Below are positions 1 through 10,749 of a stretch of DNA of 64,000 nt, piece after piece. The notes below the pieces were generated by a model, which was not told where the DNA came from, made no database searches, and worked only from the letters and a program-made list of their open reading frames with translations. This DNA comes from Balanoglossus misakiensis (Eukaryota; Hemichordata): NCBI GenBank assembly GCA_040954595.2, contig CM082580.2:4340001-4404000 (forward strand). The letters run 5' to 3'. Every line of letters starts with the position of its first letter. The first letter of the stretch is position 1. Both the position numbers and the translations under genes were made by a program.

Positions 1-65
1 TCCAACCTTACCATACATGTAGAAAACAATCGATGTGGACTGAACCATGGTGGTGAAAGGGTTAA
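1..65. mobile_element. piggyBac-like MITE, copy 1 (cut by window edge)
   Basis: This is the right half of an ~85 bp element whose complete copy lies at 36092-36176. It shares the core GGACTGAACCATGGTGGTG and ends in GAAAGGG followed by TTAA (62-65). It carries a six-base insertion (ACATGT) that the two other copies lack. Confidence 0.65.
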
Positions 66-169
66 TATCACCGGGATCACCACAGCCCTGGCATCTCAAA
101 ATTACAATGAAGAATCTGTATTAATATCTGTCACACTGTTACTCCTTACAATGTACATTCTACACTCAC

Positions 170-3100
170 CTGTTGGCGTACCTTCCACACCGCCTGTGAT
201 ATTTTCCAATGTGGTGCCCGACAAGTCTTCCGGATTGATGTATATAAAACCAAACTGATTGGCTTCCACTGAAACAGAAGACGATGCAGTCAAAATCAAA
301 GAACTGTCCTCAGAAATGCTGAAGAATTTTACAGAACTTCACATCATGCTCCTTTGTGATACATCTTTAAACCTTAGTCACATTTCATAGGTCATTATTT
401 GTTATCAAATATATGCATGCACTGAAAGAAATAAGGACAAATCTGATGATATTTTGTCAAAGCGTGCACTATGGTGGCCCACCTCGAGATCAAATCTTTG
501 GCACTGGCACTTTTATCAAGTAAGGTAGGCCAGATTGAGTATGTTTCAATGTAAGGCACATTGCCATAAACACAATCAGGAAAGCAACAGAAAATGTGTG
601 GATCCAGTCAGACCATGGACCATTGGACCCAACACTATGAGTTTCACAAATTTAACAGATGTGTCACTTCAAATGGTAGTTATCATTATTAAAACAACTC
701 ACTCACGTAAAAAAATATATTTTGAATCTACTGGTTTATCGGAGAGCTAACAAATAAATAATATAGAAACATATGTAAACATACGTGCTACTGTGCTGAT
801 GTTATGTACTTTGTTGATGTGAGTCTTGAGACTTGATTTGCTTGCGTACACTTTATGACATCCCTGCACAGGACAATCGAAACCAGTTCGGTCTTTGCCT
901 TTGTCGCTGGTGTTGGCGTGTTTCTTCATGTGGACGTACAAACTGCTACGAGCCGAGAACTTGGCATCGCAACCTGAAACAACAGTGATGCATCTGAGTC
1001 AGAAAATCTGCATACAATGAAACCAACATGATTTAACATTTCACCCCCAGTTCCCTATATAGAGGTCCAAACTTCCCATAGAAAACATGGATTTGGACTG
1101 AACCATGGTGGTGAAAGAGTTAAACAAATCACAGCTGCCAGAGAATGTCATACATTCATATTAGGTGAATTCACACCAAGCTAATTCTTAAATGTATTGC
1201 ATTTGATTTCTACTCTTCAACTGTGTGTGTCAATAGGCAACTTTGCATAGGAACTTCTTATAATTATGCTTGTGTACATTTCTTGTTATTTACTAGGGTA
1301 GCAGTATTACTTTGGACTTCCAAGTACACTAATAGAAGAAATCTGCTGACTCGGCATTTTTCACAAATGGTTTGTCTATGGGCAAAATTTGTAAAGCAAT
1401 TTATCTCAAAATAGAGCGTGGTGACCCCTATATTTTATTTGACCAATGAATTTATATTTGCTCGACTGAGCTATGTGTGAAATTTTGTGAAAATGACAAT
1501 AGTAGAAGTTTGTTTTCTGGCGATTATCAATGTAATCCTATGGGAAAAAGACCGGGCGTGCGCTGTTTCCGGTTTATGTTCTGCGCGTGCATCCTTAATT
1601 ACGTAAAACTCCCTTTTTATCAGTGATACAACAGAAAAACACCCCCTTACCTGTAATCGGGCATTCAAATGGTTTTTCCCCTGTATGAGTCACTATATGG
1701 CCCTTCAGATGTTCAGCTCTGGTGAAGGCTTTTCCACAACCCTCTTCCGGACACACATATTTCTTTTCGCCTGTATGCCGCCTCTGATGTCTTGTGAGTT
1801 TCTGTAGGCACGTGAAGGCCCACTCGCATCCCTAAGAAAAGAATTATCATTATCATTATCACAAAATGTGGAAGGGATACAAAATTAAGTTACTACTTGC
1901 TAGTGAATCGGTTTCAATTACAATTAAGGTAACACGTTCAACCCTAACGCTGCCAAGTCGGTTGAAACTGGTTTGATTTCCAGGGTGCCTAGAATCCTGG
2001 CACCCAGGCCTGTTAGGCTGCCAAGTGTGTGTTACTCAGTAGGGCCTATACAAGACCCTCAAACCAATACAGTGCAAACCAGTGCGATTTGGTACATTTT
2101 ACAGGGGACTCAGACTGCCAAGTGTGTCTAAGTACGTATGACAGCCATGCCAAGACAGTCAAAATAAGTTCAAATGAAAAAATGGCAAATACGTATTTTA
2201 AGGGATTTGACACTCTGAACAGGTAATTGACACCCATTAGGGTTTATGAATTAAGAAAACAATGGATGAAATCATGGTGGGAATATGCATAAACGACTTA
2301 TGAACATCATTTCGAATATTATTTGGATCAGTGGAATACATGCTGCAACGTTTAGAAATCTATCTATCCTACATCATATTCATCAACAAATAGTAAGTGG
2401 AGCATAGAGTAAATTGTAGTGGCCAAAGTTTAAACGTTGAGTGTAAATCGACCGTACCGGAAAAGGGCAAACGTATGGTCGTTCTCCCGTGTGTGATCTC
2501 AGATGCAGTTTCAGTCGACAGGGCTTGTCAAACTTCTTTCCACATCCTTCAAAGGTACAAGGGTAGACCTGTTCTTCTCGCTGGTGACTTCTGATGTGGG
2601 AGCCTAAAGCACTGGATGTGGCAAATGCCTTGTTACAGCCAGGGTGATCACATCTGGAAATAATATTGATCAGAAATATTTATCATTGCCTAACGTAACT
2701 TACTACTAGTCAGCTATTGTAAGGAAAAGGGTTTTCTACCTTGATATAAAGTTTCTTCTAAAATAAAAGCATTAAAAATAGCAATACATAAAAGTATGGT
2801 AATGCTTTGAATTATACTAACTTAATTTTACAATATCATTACCCTTATGAAACACCTACCGGTAAAAATAAAACTAATTCCTGGTTGTAATCAGATCTTT
2901 AATACTTACATAAATTTCTTGTCATCATAATGTTTCCGTTTATGAGTCTCCAACTTTCTCTTGGTGGAGAAGGACTCTCCACAGTCTTCTACATCACAGG
3001 GAAAGAGAGTGGTTGGTCGACAGTGTATCTTCATGTGACTGTTTAGATTATAAACTGTCGTGTAAAACTTGCCACAACCATCGGCTGGACACTGGTGAGA

Positions 3101-5855
3101 AAGAAAAAACAAACAATTTATGAAAAGTGAACTAGTATTGAATTCCCTCATTATCTCATTTACTTTGCCATGGAACAATGCTATGAATATATGATGTAAA
3201 CCAAGGGTGAAAAGTGTTCATCAATATCTATTGATAAAATGTCCACTGCTATTAAGAGTTATGTAGGGGAATTTGTTGGTTGGTGAGGGTACATGTAGGG
3301 GTAAGATGAGAATTCCACTTACGGTCTTCATATTGGACACTCAAAATCTTGTTCTTCAAAATGAACCCAAGCAAAACTCAGCCAACTGGGCCAGCTCTGG
3401 GGCCATTTTTGCAATGCAATGCAATGTCAAAGCATTTTCCCCATCATACCTCCAATATACACTTAACTTTATAGTGGTTAGTAAAAATGAAGGTTACCGG
3501 TAGCACTCACTTTGAAAGGTTTTTCTCCCGTGTGTTTCGCATAATGTCGTTTCAGCTTGTATGAAGTGGTAAATGCCCATACACAGTTCTCATACGTGCA
3601 CTGTTGACAAACGCAGAGAAAACATATTGAAATATTTATTGAGCATCACTGTGTCATAGTTATATCTCTCCGACTCGCATTGTCAAACTCAATCCTATAG
3701 TCCCTCACTAAGTCGTGCCTTCAATAGGTAGGGGGAGGCATCATAGTCCAGTGGCTGGAGCAGTGGACTCATGATTGATTGATCGTGGGTTCGAGTCCTG
3801 GCATGGCTGTGGTGTTGTGTCCTTTGGCAAGGCACTTGACTTCAAAGTTCTCATTGCTTCTCCTCAGCCGGCCAGGAGTAATGGGTACCTGGTAGGCCAG
3901 GGATTGCAATATGTTTAGCTCTGCTGCGCTGATACAACCACCGCACATGTAAGCAGTTGTTGGGAGTTGAATGGAAAAACTTGGTCTGGACAATGAACAG
4001 GGGAATAATTTGTTGAGCATACATGTACTCACTTTAAAAGGCCTGGCTTCTCCTGTGTGTGCAGATGCATGGAGTTTGAGTTTAGCCTTACAGTTAAATT
4101 TTCTGCCACAGCCCGACTCAGAACACAAGTACACTTTACCAGATCCATCACCATCATCATCATCATCTTCATCGTCACTCATATCCTGCAAGTGTACAAT
4201 GAAGACCTAAGTTATAATCAATGCACATTGTCAAATGACACAACTTCTATTAAGACCCATATTTCTTGATGTGGGCATTTCTAAAAGACCTTTTGTCTGT
4301 ACACAGAGCTGAACCACTGATTGATTTCTTACCTCACTATCAGGAATTTCATTTTCCATTTCATTTGTAGCATCACTCCTTTGTATGACATGTTCATCTG
4401 AAATTGAACCAATAAAAATATTTTTAGTTGACTACCATTTGATAAATCATTGGTTACCTTGAATTTCAACTTACACACATGTATGATGTACTTACTGAAT
4501 GTGGTGCATTTTTTTTATAGACGATGGACAGAGGGAGCATGGGTGTCTGCTTTAGATTGCTAATGCTACCACTTTAATTTTCTAAAGGCCTCAGGAAATA
4601 CATAAATGTACATGCGAATAAATCAGGTTGTGAAATTTACGGGCCAAAACCTACATGGGCTGAACTGACTTGTAACCTGTGAAACCCTGTATAGGCACTG
4701 AAGTTCAATACCTGTTGTTTTTATAGAAGGTACGCTGACAACTGGGTTCTGAGTAAGTGTGTTTTGTTCATCTACAAGTCCTATACCATGATCAGTTGAT
4801 GTTGTTATCATGTTTGGTTGTGTTTCGGGCACCGATGATGTCACTGTTGGTGTTGTGATAGTCGCCTGCTGTCCTGGGAGACTCAATATGGTAGTCGGGG
4901 GTGTGAGGAGTCTTGATTGTGCTGGATTGATTGTCACTACTCTCTGTATCGTACCATCCTCTTTGGTAGTACTTGTGGTGGTGACAATGTAAATGGTGCT
5001 GGTTTCCACATTCCTGCCAGAGCTGCTAGTGCTACTGACTGCATTTGCAGTGGAGTTCTCTACCTGGGCTGCTACAGTCTCCAGAGAGTCTGCGGTTAAA
5101 TCGTTTGTTTCAAAGTGTTCACTGTCGCCCGTACTGAGCACTTCAGTGAAACTGTTGCACCTGTCCTCTAAACTTGATGATGATGCACTGTGCTTTGGTC
5201 CAACCGACTCCTCAAATTCCATCCCCTCATCTGGCATGGTTTCCAATTCTTGGGGTGTCATAAGAGTGTTACTTTTGTCTCTTCCAAGGTTTCTTTCTAT
5301 CAAAGAGCCCAGGTCGAATTCTTTTTCACCAGCTTCGTTAACTTCAGAAAGATTTTGTAGGAGGTCGACGGGCGACCCATGTTCCCGTGAGATGACATGT
5401 ACAGTAGCGGTAGACTTCCTACTTGTTTGTGTTGACCCTTGCAAATCAGGATGACCCCCTTTCACTCCGCCATCTTGAATTCCTTCCTGAGTTTCCAGAC
5501 AGTCGCTACTCACACTATCGGGATGCCATATATGACCTTCCTCGCCGCTAAAAGGAGCGGTAACTACATTATTCACCTTGATTTCTTGACCACTGTTGTT
5601 GTTTTGGTTAGTGTCCACGCTCGGAAGCATGCCTTGCCATCCAACGGGCTGTGCTGTGTCATCACCGCCATTTTGAACTTCCTCAGGAGGCCCAACTGCG
5701 TGTGCGGTGCTTTGACTCACCTCCGGTTCTTCTTTTGTGGTAATGTTTTTGTGTTGCTGGTTGCTCCGAGCGATTTCGGTGCTCGAAAAATTTATTTCAT
5801 GGGCGCCGCCATTTTGTGTCTGCCCTTGCCAGTTTCGGTCGGGATTCCCGTCCAT
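170..5855 (-). CDS. ZXDC: ZXDC-like ten-C2H2 zinc-finger transcription factor (3' end outside window)
   Basis: Exons read on the minus strand: 5855-4712 (ATG at 5855), 4397-4333, 4185-4033, 3600-3511, 3091-2910, 2653-2458, 1831-1651, 973-785 and 318-170; the gene then leaves the window. The first exon encodes about 380 residues of Ser/Thr-rich, low-complexity sequence. It is followed by a short acidic run ([10 protein letters not shown]) and exactly ten tandem C2H2 fingers of the C-x4-C-x12-H-x3/4-H type, from [13 protein letters not shown] to [12 protein letters not shown]. Ten fingers of this kind, including [19 protein letters not shown] in finger 9, are the hallmark of the ZXDA/ZXDB/ZXDC family. 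In mammals these nuclear proteins associate with CIITA and co-activate transcription; the partner here is unknown. Phases agree at every junction except the last, where the donor after 785 is phase 1 but exon 318-170 needs phase 2. A weaker donor a few bases further on, or a missed small exon, would repair this. Confidence 0.88.
1033..1123. mobile_element. piggyBac-like MITE, copy 2
   Basis: The same short family as at 1-65 and 36088-36180, lying in a ZXD intron. It is bounded by TTAA at 1033-1036 and TTAA at 1120-1123. The inner ends (CATTTCACCCCC and GGTGGTGAAAGAG) are diverged inverted repeats, and the interior matches the other copies over AGAGGTCCAA and GACTGAACCATGG. Confidence 0.65.
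1942..2107 (+). mobile_element. Short interspersed repeat, family B, copy 1
   Basis: About 165 bp with a relative in opposite orientation at 27187-27346. Shared blocks include GAAACTGGTTTGATT, GGCACCCAGGCC, TGCCAAGT and AGGGCCTATA. The ends (AACCC... and ...GGGG) next to TTAA-like bases suggest a second piggyBac-type MITE family, but both termini are diverged. It lies in a ZXD intron. Confidence 0.55.
3742..3955 (+). mobile_element. tRNA-derived SINE
   Basis: A tRNA-like head carries an A-box-like stretch (TGGCTGGAGCAGTGG, about 3752) and a perfect B box (GGTTCGAGTCC, 3788-3798), the internal RNA polymerase III promoter. Downstream is the block TGTGTCCTTTGGCAAGGCAC, which I recognise from tRNA-derived SINEs common in invertebrate and fish genomes. 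It sits antisense in the ZXD intron between exons 4033-4185 and 3511-3600. The head does not close into a normal cloverleaf, so it is not a tRNA gene. Confidence 0.72.
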
Positions 5856-6703
5856 TTTCTGTAGGGCTGATATTCGGGGGTTCCTTCAGCACTACCGAAA
5901 GGGCTCCGTTAAACGCAAGTGTGTGATTGGCTTGTGTAAATCATGTGATGGTCTCGTGACAATTACCGCGATTGAGCGCCCGCTATCGTACGGATTGCCA
6001 ATCTACTGATATTTTGGTACATGTATGTAATCATATCTATGATATCCATATCTAAAGACACAGAGTTTAAACAATATATAAATTGTAGTCTAATAAAAGA
6101 CACAACACAGATCGAGCATGCAAAAGGTAACTCAAGGATAAATGGGTTGCCCCCCTTTTTTTGATTCCACAGATTAAACATTTTGGAGTCATTGTATCAA
6201 CAGTTTAATTTCAACTAGTCTAGAATCTATCCGGATAGATTCTAGACTAAATTTCAACATGCTAAAAGCAAAAGGGGACCTTTGATTTTGAGGTGCATTC
6301 ATTTGGTTTACATGTGCCAGGTACATGTAACATATTGACTCATTTTTGAAGAAACCCTTTGGCCATAGACTTACTAATACTTTCAAACTGCATTTCAATA
6401 GCTGTGAAAATCTACCTACATACCGATGGCAAGGAATATTAGGAAGTAAAATGATGTAATCCAGGTTTGTTGTGCAAGTCCTGCATTTATTCCAAACATC
6501 GCCCAACAAAACTTAGTTTTGTTCATCTTCACGAGTCAGATAAAAAAAAAAATTTCACTTCATACACGTCCATGTATGACACAATTGACAAATATATACA
6601 GACGCATCGATGTGGAGTGACAGATATTGCACAACAACCCTGAGATATTTAGACTTCCCAAGTGAATAATGAAACAAAAACAATAAGTTCAGCAACTGTT
6701 CAT
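5856..6703. other. Spacer between ZXD 5' end and RPS11 3' end
   Basis: No conserved open frame is visible. The part next to the ZXD start codon (about 5860-6000) is richer in CpG and probably holds its promoter. The only striking structure is the palindrome at 6216-6249. Confidence 0.5.
6207..6258. repeat. 34-bp perfect palindrome flanked by 9-bp direct repeats
   Basis: Bases 6216-6249 equal their own reverse complement (left arm TAGTCTAGAATCTATCC). AATTTCAAC occurs immediately before (6207-6215) and immediately after (6250-6258). This looks like an insertion with a 9-bp target-site duplication. Similar structures lie at 11302-11339 and 17522-17563. Confidence 0.85.
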
Positions 6704-6709
6704 TTTATT
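6704..6709 (-). terminator. RPS11 polyadenylation signal
   Basis: AATAAA on the minus strand, about 45 nt beyond the RPS11 stop codon. This is the normal distance for a short ribosomal-protein 3' UTR. Confidence 0.6.
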
Positions 6710-6754
6710 TTTGTACAGTTTTTGAAAAGTACAGAGAAGGAATTGATTCCCATT

Positions 6755-9700
6755 TCAAAATTTCTGGAACTGCTTCTTCTTCTCTGAACCGGGAGCCTTT
6801 GAAACTTTGAGTACGTTGAAACGGACAGTCTTGCTGAGTGGCCGACACTCGCCAACTGTTACAACATCTCCTACAGTCACATCTCTGTGAAGTAAAATGC
6901 AATAGAGGGGGCAAATCAAGAACTGAACTCACACATTGGAAAATTGCTAAGATGACTGAAACAATGCACACGGTTTACTAACTACTCCAAAACATGTTCA
7001 CATGCACGATTCATTAATTATATCAACAACAATCATGAACCATGAACATACAGACTCTCTCACAGCCTTAAGTTAGCTACACTGGAAAACTTGTATGCTG
7101 AACGCTGGTGCCCCTTGCCAAGACAGACCCACTGTTCCATCACACACAGTTATGCTATGCAACACAATTTTTAGGCAAGCTGGTGATGATAAAGCTCATG
7201 TTGCTTTCTGCTACAAATCTTTTTCACAATGTGGAGATTGTATGCATTTCATTGTCATAATTTAGGAATCCTATCTTTTGAGGATGAAGTAATATGTGGG
7301 TATGCAGGAAAGTTTTCTTTTGGCAGCCAGGTACTTCGCTACACAAAATAAAGCAAACCACACTTGACCACACCATGGAAAATTACATAGGCTCTTGGAC
7401 AACCATAGCCACTTACCTAAAGCAAGGAGAAAGATGAACTGAAATATTTTTATGTCGTTTCTCAAATCTGTTGTATTTGGTGATGTAATGCAGGTAATCT
7501 CTTCTGACAACTATTGTCCTTTGCATCTTCATCTTTGTAACAATGCCAGTCAAGATACGTCCACGGATGTGTACATTTCCAGTGAAGGGGCATTTCTTGT
7601 CAATGTACGTTCCAACAACTGCCTGTAAACGAAAAACCATCTATGATTACCTCTGCAAGTATGTGTGTAGCAGAGCTTTTGCTAAGGTCGCGGAACATTG
7701 GTACTGGTAAATGATTTGGGCATCACCCTCACACATTCAAAGAAAGCAAGGCGTGCATGGGTTATATATGTACCCATGTCAGAAACAGCATAGAATTCAG
7801 TTGACATGGGATCACACCGTTCAGAGATGGTAATACACAAGTGCCATTTGGTCAATTAAACACATTGCCTATAAGGCATAATCACGTAACATCTCATGGA
7901 AATTGCAAAATATAATTTCACTTACTACTTAATCATATACCCAAGTCAAAAGTGGGCAAACTTGCAAAATCATGTTTGCAAAAAGTCACAGGGTTCAGCA
8001 AAGTTTGAACTGTATCAGCAAAAGCCAAAAAGGCATTTTCATCATAGCCAGTAGAGGCGTATGAAGACCATCGTGAGTTAAACATCATTTACAGTTCGCC
8101 ACTGATTGAATGAAAACAACAATTTACACTTGATCACTTACTTCTCTGGGTGTCTTAAATCCCAATCCAATATTCCTGACTAAACGCAGGTCCTTCTTCT
8201 TGCCAGAAGCAAGTACTCGTTTCTTGTTCTGAAAAACTGTAGGCTGTTTCTGGTACGCCCTCTCAGTCTAAATGAAAAAGAAACAGACTACATCAGCACA
8301 AATAAATAAATACTGCAAAGTTGTATTGAAATATGAAGATTGTGTGATACAATTTGATTGTGTGATCCTTAAATACTAACAAGGCACATACCCGTCCCAC
8401 GATTTCAAGGAAACAGAGAACATAATGTGATTGTTTTATAATGATACCGATTACATTAATTATGACATATGAATTGGAATTTAATGTAGGTATTGATCAG
8501 TTTCAGTATTGATGCTTTTTTGGACAAATATACACAAGAAACTTACTTGGACTGCAATTATGAGTATTGACAAAGTTGTTATTAATTTAGATGTCTTGTA
8601 TGAACTGTATCAGCAAAAGCCAAAAAGGCATTTCATCGCAGCCAGAACAGGCTTATGAAGACCATCGTGAGTTAAACATCATTTACAGTTCTTTTAAAAT
8701 GAATGATCAAAATCCAGAATGCCAAGTGGATCTGGGAAAGTCTCCCAGGATGTTTATTTACTGATCACAGAAAATGCGTAATATCATGTTACCTTATGAT
8801 GTCATGAATACCAAATGCCTATGGTTAAATCAATTACTCCTTTCCCTCCAATAATGGATAAGAATGAATCTATACATGATGGACCCCCAAATCAAGATGC
8901 CAGTCACCCATGAAATGGTCACATTTCTTACTAATTTCACATCTCTCTACCTGCTCTGCAGCAAACTGTGTCTGTTGCCTTTGCGGTCTCCCCTGAAGTC
9001 ATTGAAAAACAACTGCATGTTAGGCACTAAAATCCTGGTAACAGTTTTAACACCACTGAGTTTATGAAGTTGCTGGCAATTTTATAAGAATACAATAAAT
9101 GCGACGATATCAAAGCCATGGGCATATCTGAATATATAAACAAGAGACTTATTGTCTATGTATGCACAGAAATGCTTAATTGGGAAACAAAAGGTAAGGC
9201 TATATATTGTTCGTCACTCTTCAATTTAACACCACTTTTGACACTGCCATATAGCTGGCATTATACCAACCAGCAATCTCAAATTACCAAATAATTTTAA
9301 GATTACATTGCAGAACTGTAAAACCAAAGGAATTACACGGTATGCCTCTTGAAACTTATTTAGTATTTATTTGTTCAATATTTACTTGCAAGTTTACCAT
9401 CAGGTTTGGATAACAGGTGATACCTGCCCCTTGGAGAGCAAATTTACTGTTTTTACAGGAGAGATTTTTCATTTTACTTTAAAATCAGTAAAAGCCAAGT
9501 TAAATAGACGTGTTACTGATGGCCTATTTACTCTCAGTCATATGCAGCATACAAGAGGACATTGCTATAAAGTGAATAAAGTACATTGCAAGACAAGTAC
9601 CAGGAGTAACTTCTTCACAAATAGGATTATTGATGTGTGGAATAATATGCTGGAAGCCATTGTTTGTGCCCCAACTGTGAACTCCTTCAAGAACCGTATT

Positions 9701-10273
9701 GACAATTTCCTCAGTAGTCAACCAATGAAATATGACTACTCCGTTGGATACATTCATAGACCCGGACTGGCATAACAATCCAAGATGAATATTTAGTTGA
9801 GCTTAGAGGCACTGTGAAGAGCCTGCGCTCAATACCTACCTAACCTAACCTAAATATTTTGCATATTGTGTCGTTGGTGGCGCTACTTACTGCGACAAGG
9901 CTAATATGATTGCTTTACTAGTAACCGTGCTTGAACGCATCATCATATTGTGGAACCAGAAAATGTGGGTGTGCTGAATCTGACACAATACTCAGAAAAA
10001 AACATGCAAACTTCCGATCCTCCGAAAATATTCTTAATCCAAGAAATTACACTGTCCGCTACACATTATGCACAGGCAAGTACAACAAGCCATGTGTACG
10101 TGTATATATGCGGAATGAAATACCATACGGCCGATTTTCGATATTTTACCAATGTGTAGCCTGTAGTTTAGTATTATTTGCGAGTGGCTTAATCGTTTTT
10201 ATTTCCACAACACACTTGTGATCTCGCCGTGCGTAGAGTTTTCTGGGAACGCCATTCTCACCTGCTCCGCCAT
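6755..10273 (-). CDS. RPS11: 40S ribosomal protein S11 (uS17)
   Basis: Four exons: 10273-10262 (MAEQ), 8267-8142, 7622-7417 and 6884-6755, with TGA at 6757-6755. They sum to 474 nt, or 157 residues; the human protein has 158. Landmark blocks are [77 protein letters not shown] and [17 protein letters not shown], all diagnostic of S11. It is a structural protein of the small ribosomal subunit. Just upstream of the ATG the sense strand reads CTTCCTTTCC (10298-10289), a pyrimidine tract expected of a 5' TOP mRNA. Introns 1 and 2 each carry a SNORD35-like snoRNA. Intron 1 (about 2 kb) also holds a LINE remnant. The gene is head to head with RIC3. Confidence 0.97.
8007..8097 (-). ncRNA. SNORD35: Box C/D snoRNA SNORD35 (U35), copy in RPS11 intron 2
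   Basis: Read on the minus strand, a terminal stem GAACUGUA...UACAGUUC encloses box C (AUGAUGU, 8088-8082) and box D (CUGA, 8018-8015). An internal C' (UGAUGA) lies at 8044-8039. After box C comes CUCACGAUGGUCU, which is the guide of vertebrate U35 and is complementary to a conserved 28S rRNA segment containing AGACCAUCGUGAG. The 3' half (AAAUGCC...GGCUU..GCUGA) also resembles U35. In mammals SNORD35 copies are hosted by RPL13A and RPS11, so the host agrees. It would direct 2'-O-methylation of 28S rRNA after release from the spliced intron. Confidence 0.9.
8602..8691 (-). ncRNA. SNORD35: Box C/D snoRNA SNORD35 (U35), copy in RPS11 intron 1
   Basis: A second copy of the snoRNA at 8007-8097, in the neighbouring intron. 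The terminal stem GAACUGUA/UACAGUUC, box C (8682-8676), guide CUCACGAUGGUCU and box D (CUGA, 8613-8610) are all kept. The internal C' is changed to CGAUGA and the middle of the molecule has diverged. Drift is therefore confined to parts outside the boxes, stem and guide, which argues that both copies work. Confidence 0.88.
9480..9853 (+). mobile_element. 3' remnant of a non-LTR retrotransposon (reverse transcriptase C-terminus)
   Basis: An open frame ending at 9775 encodes the typical tail of LINE ORF2 proteins: [15 protein letters not shown], then [16 protein letters not shown] and [15 protein letters not shown]. It is followed by about 65 bp of 3' UTR and a terminal CCTAA microsatellite (CTACCTAACCTAACCTAA, about 9835-9852), as expected for a 5'-truncated LINE. 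No catalytic RT motif is present, so it is a dead fragment. It lies antisense in RPS11 intron 1. Confidence 0.8.
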
Positions 10274-10749
10274 GTTGACAGCCAAATCGGAAAGGAAGAA
10301 ACATGAAAAAGACCTGGGGTTTCATACCCTGACCTCAATGTCAAATCTCGTACTCTCGCACAATCTCGTTATTTTAGACACCCGTACGTAAAACGAATTT
10401 CCGTTAAAAATTCGTTTCTTCCGAAGGATCTGAGTTAACTCAATTCAACGAATCCAACATCATAAAATATTTACGCCATAAGTTGATCAAAAACCCACTT
10501 TTACCGGATTTACTGACCTGACCTCTATGACCTTCCACCAAACTTTGTATTTGTAGCAGACAATTCCCAGGGAAAGTTTAAATTGTGTTTATCTTAAATA
10601 ACATTTGAATCATCCATCTATAAATTATCAAATTGTTTAAATTTTGATTGTGTTCAATGAAAACATGCCTGCTCTGAAAAACTAGTTAAATTTGACAAAC
10701 CGCAAGGTCGAACACACAGTTTGGGAATAGTGTACTAATACAGATCAAG
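10274..10749. promoter_or_regulatory. Divergent RPS11/RIC3 promoter region
   Basis: Only 476 bp separate the start codons of RPS11 (minus) and RIC3 (plus). The interval must hold both promoters or one bidirectional promoter. The RPS11 side begins with a 5' TOP-like pyrimidine tract (CTTCCTTTCC on the minus strand). No TATA box is evident. Confidence 0.65.

Noticed and set aside
3745-3815. A tRNA gene on the plus strand (good B box)
   Set aside because: The acceptor and anticodon stems do not pair, and the sequence continues into a known SINE body.
4993-5864. Plus-strand frames opposite the first ZXD exon
   Set aside because: They are antisense shadows of a verified coding exon and have low-complexity composition.
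8007-8691. The pair of 91-nt repeats as a MITE family with GAACTGTA ends
   Set aside because: The ends are the terminal stem of a box C/D snoRNA; boxes C and D and the U35 guide are present and no target-site duplication exists.
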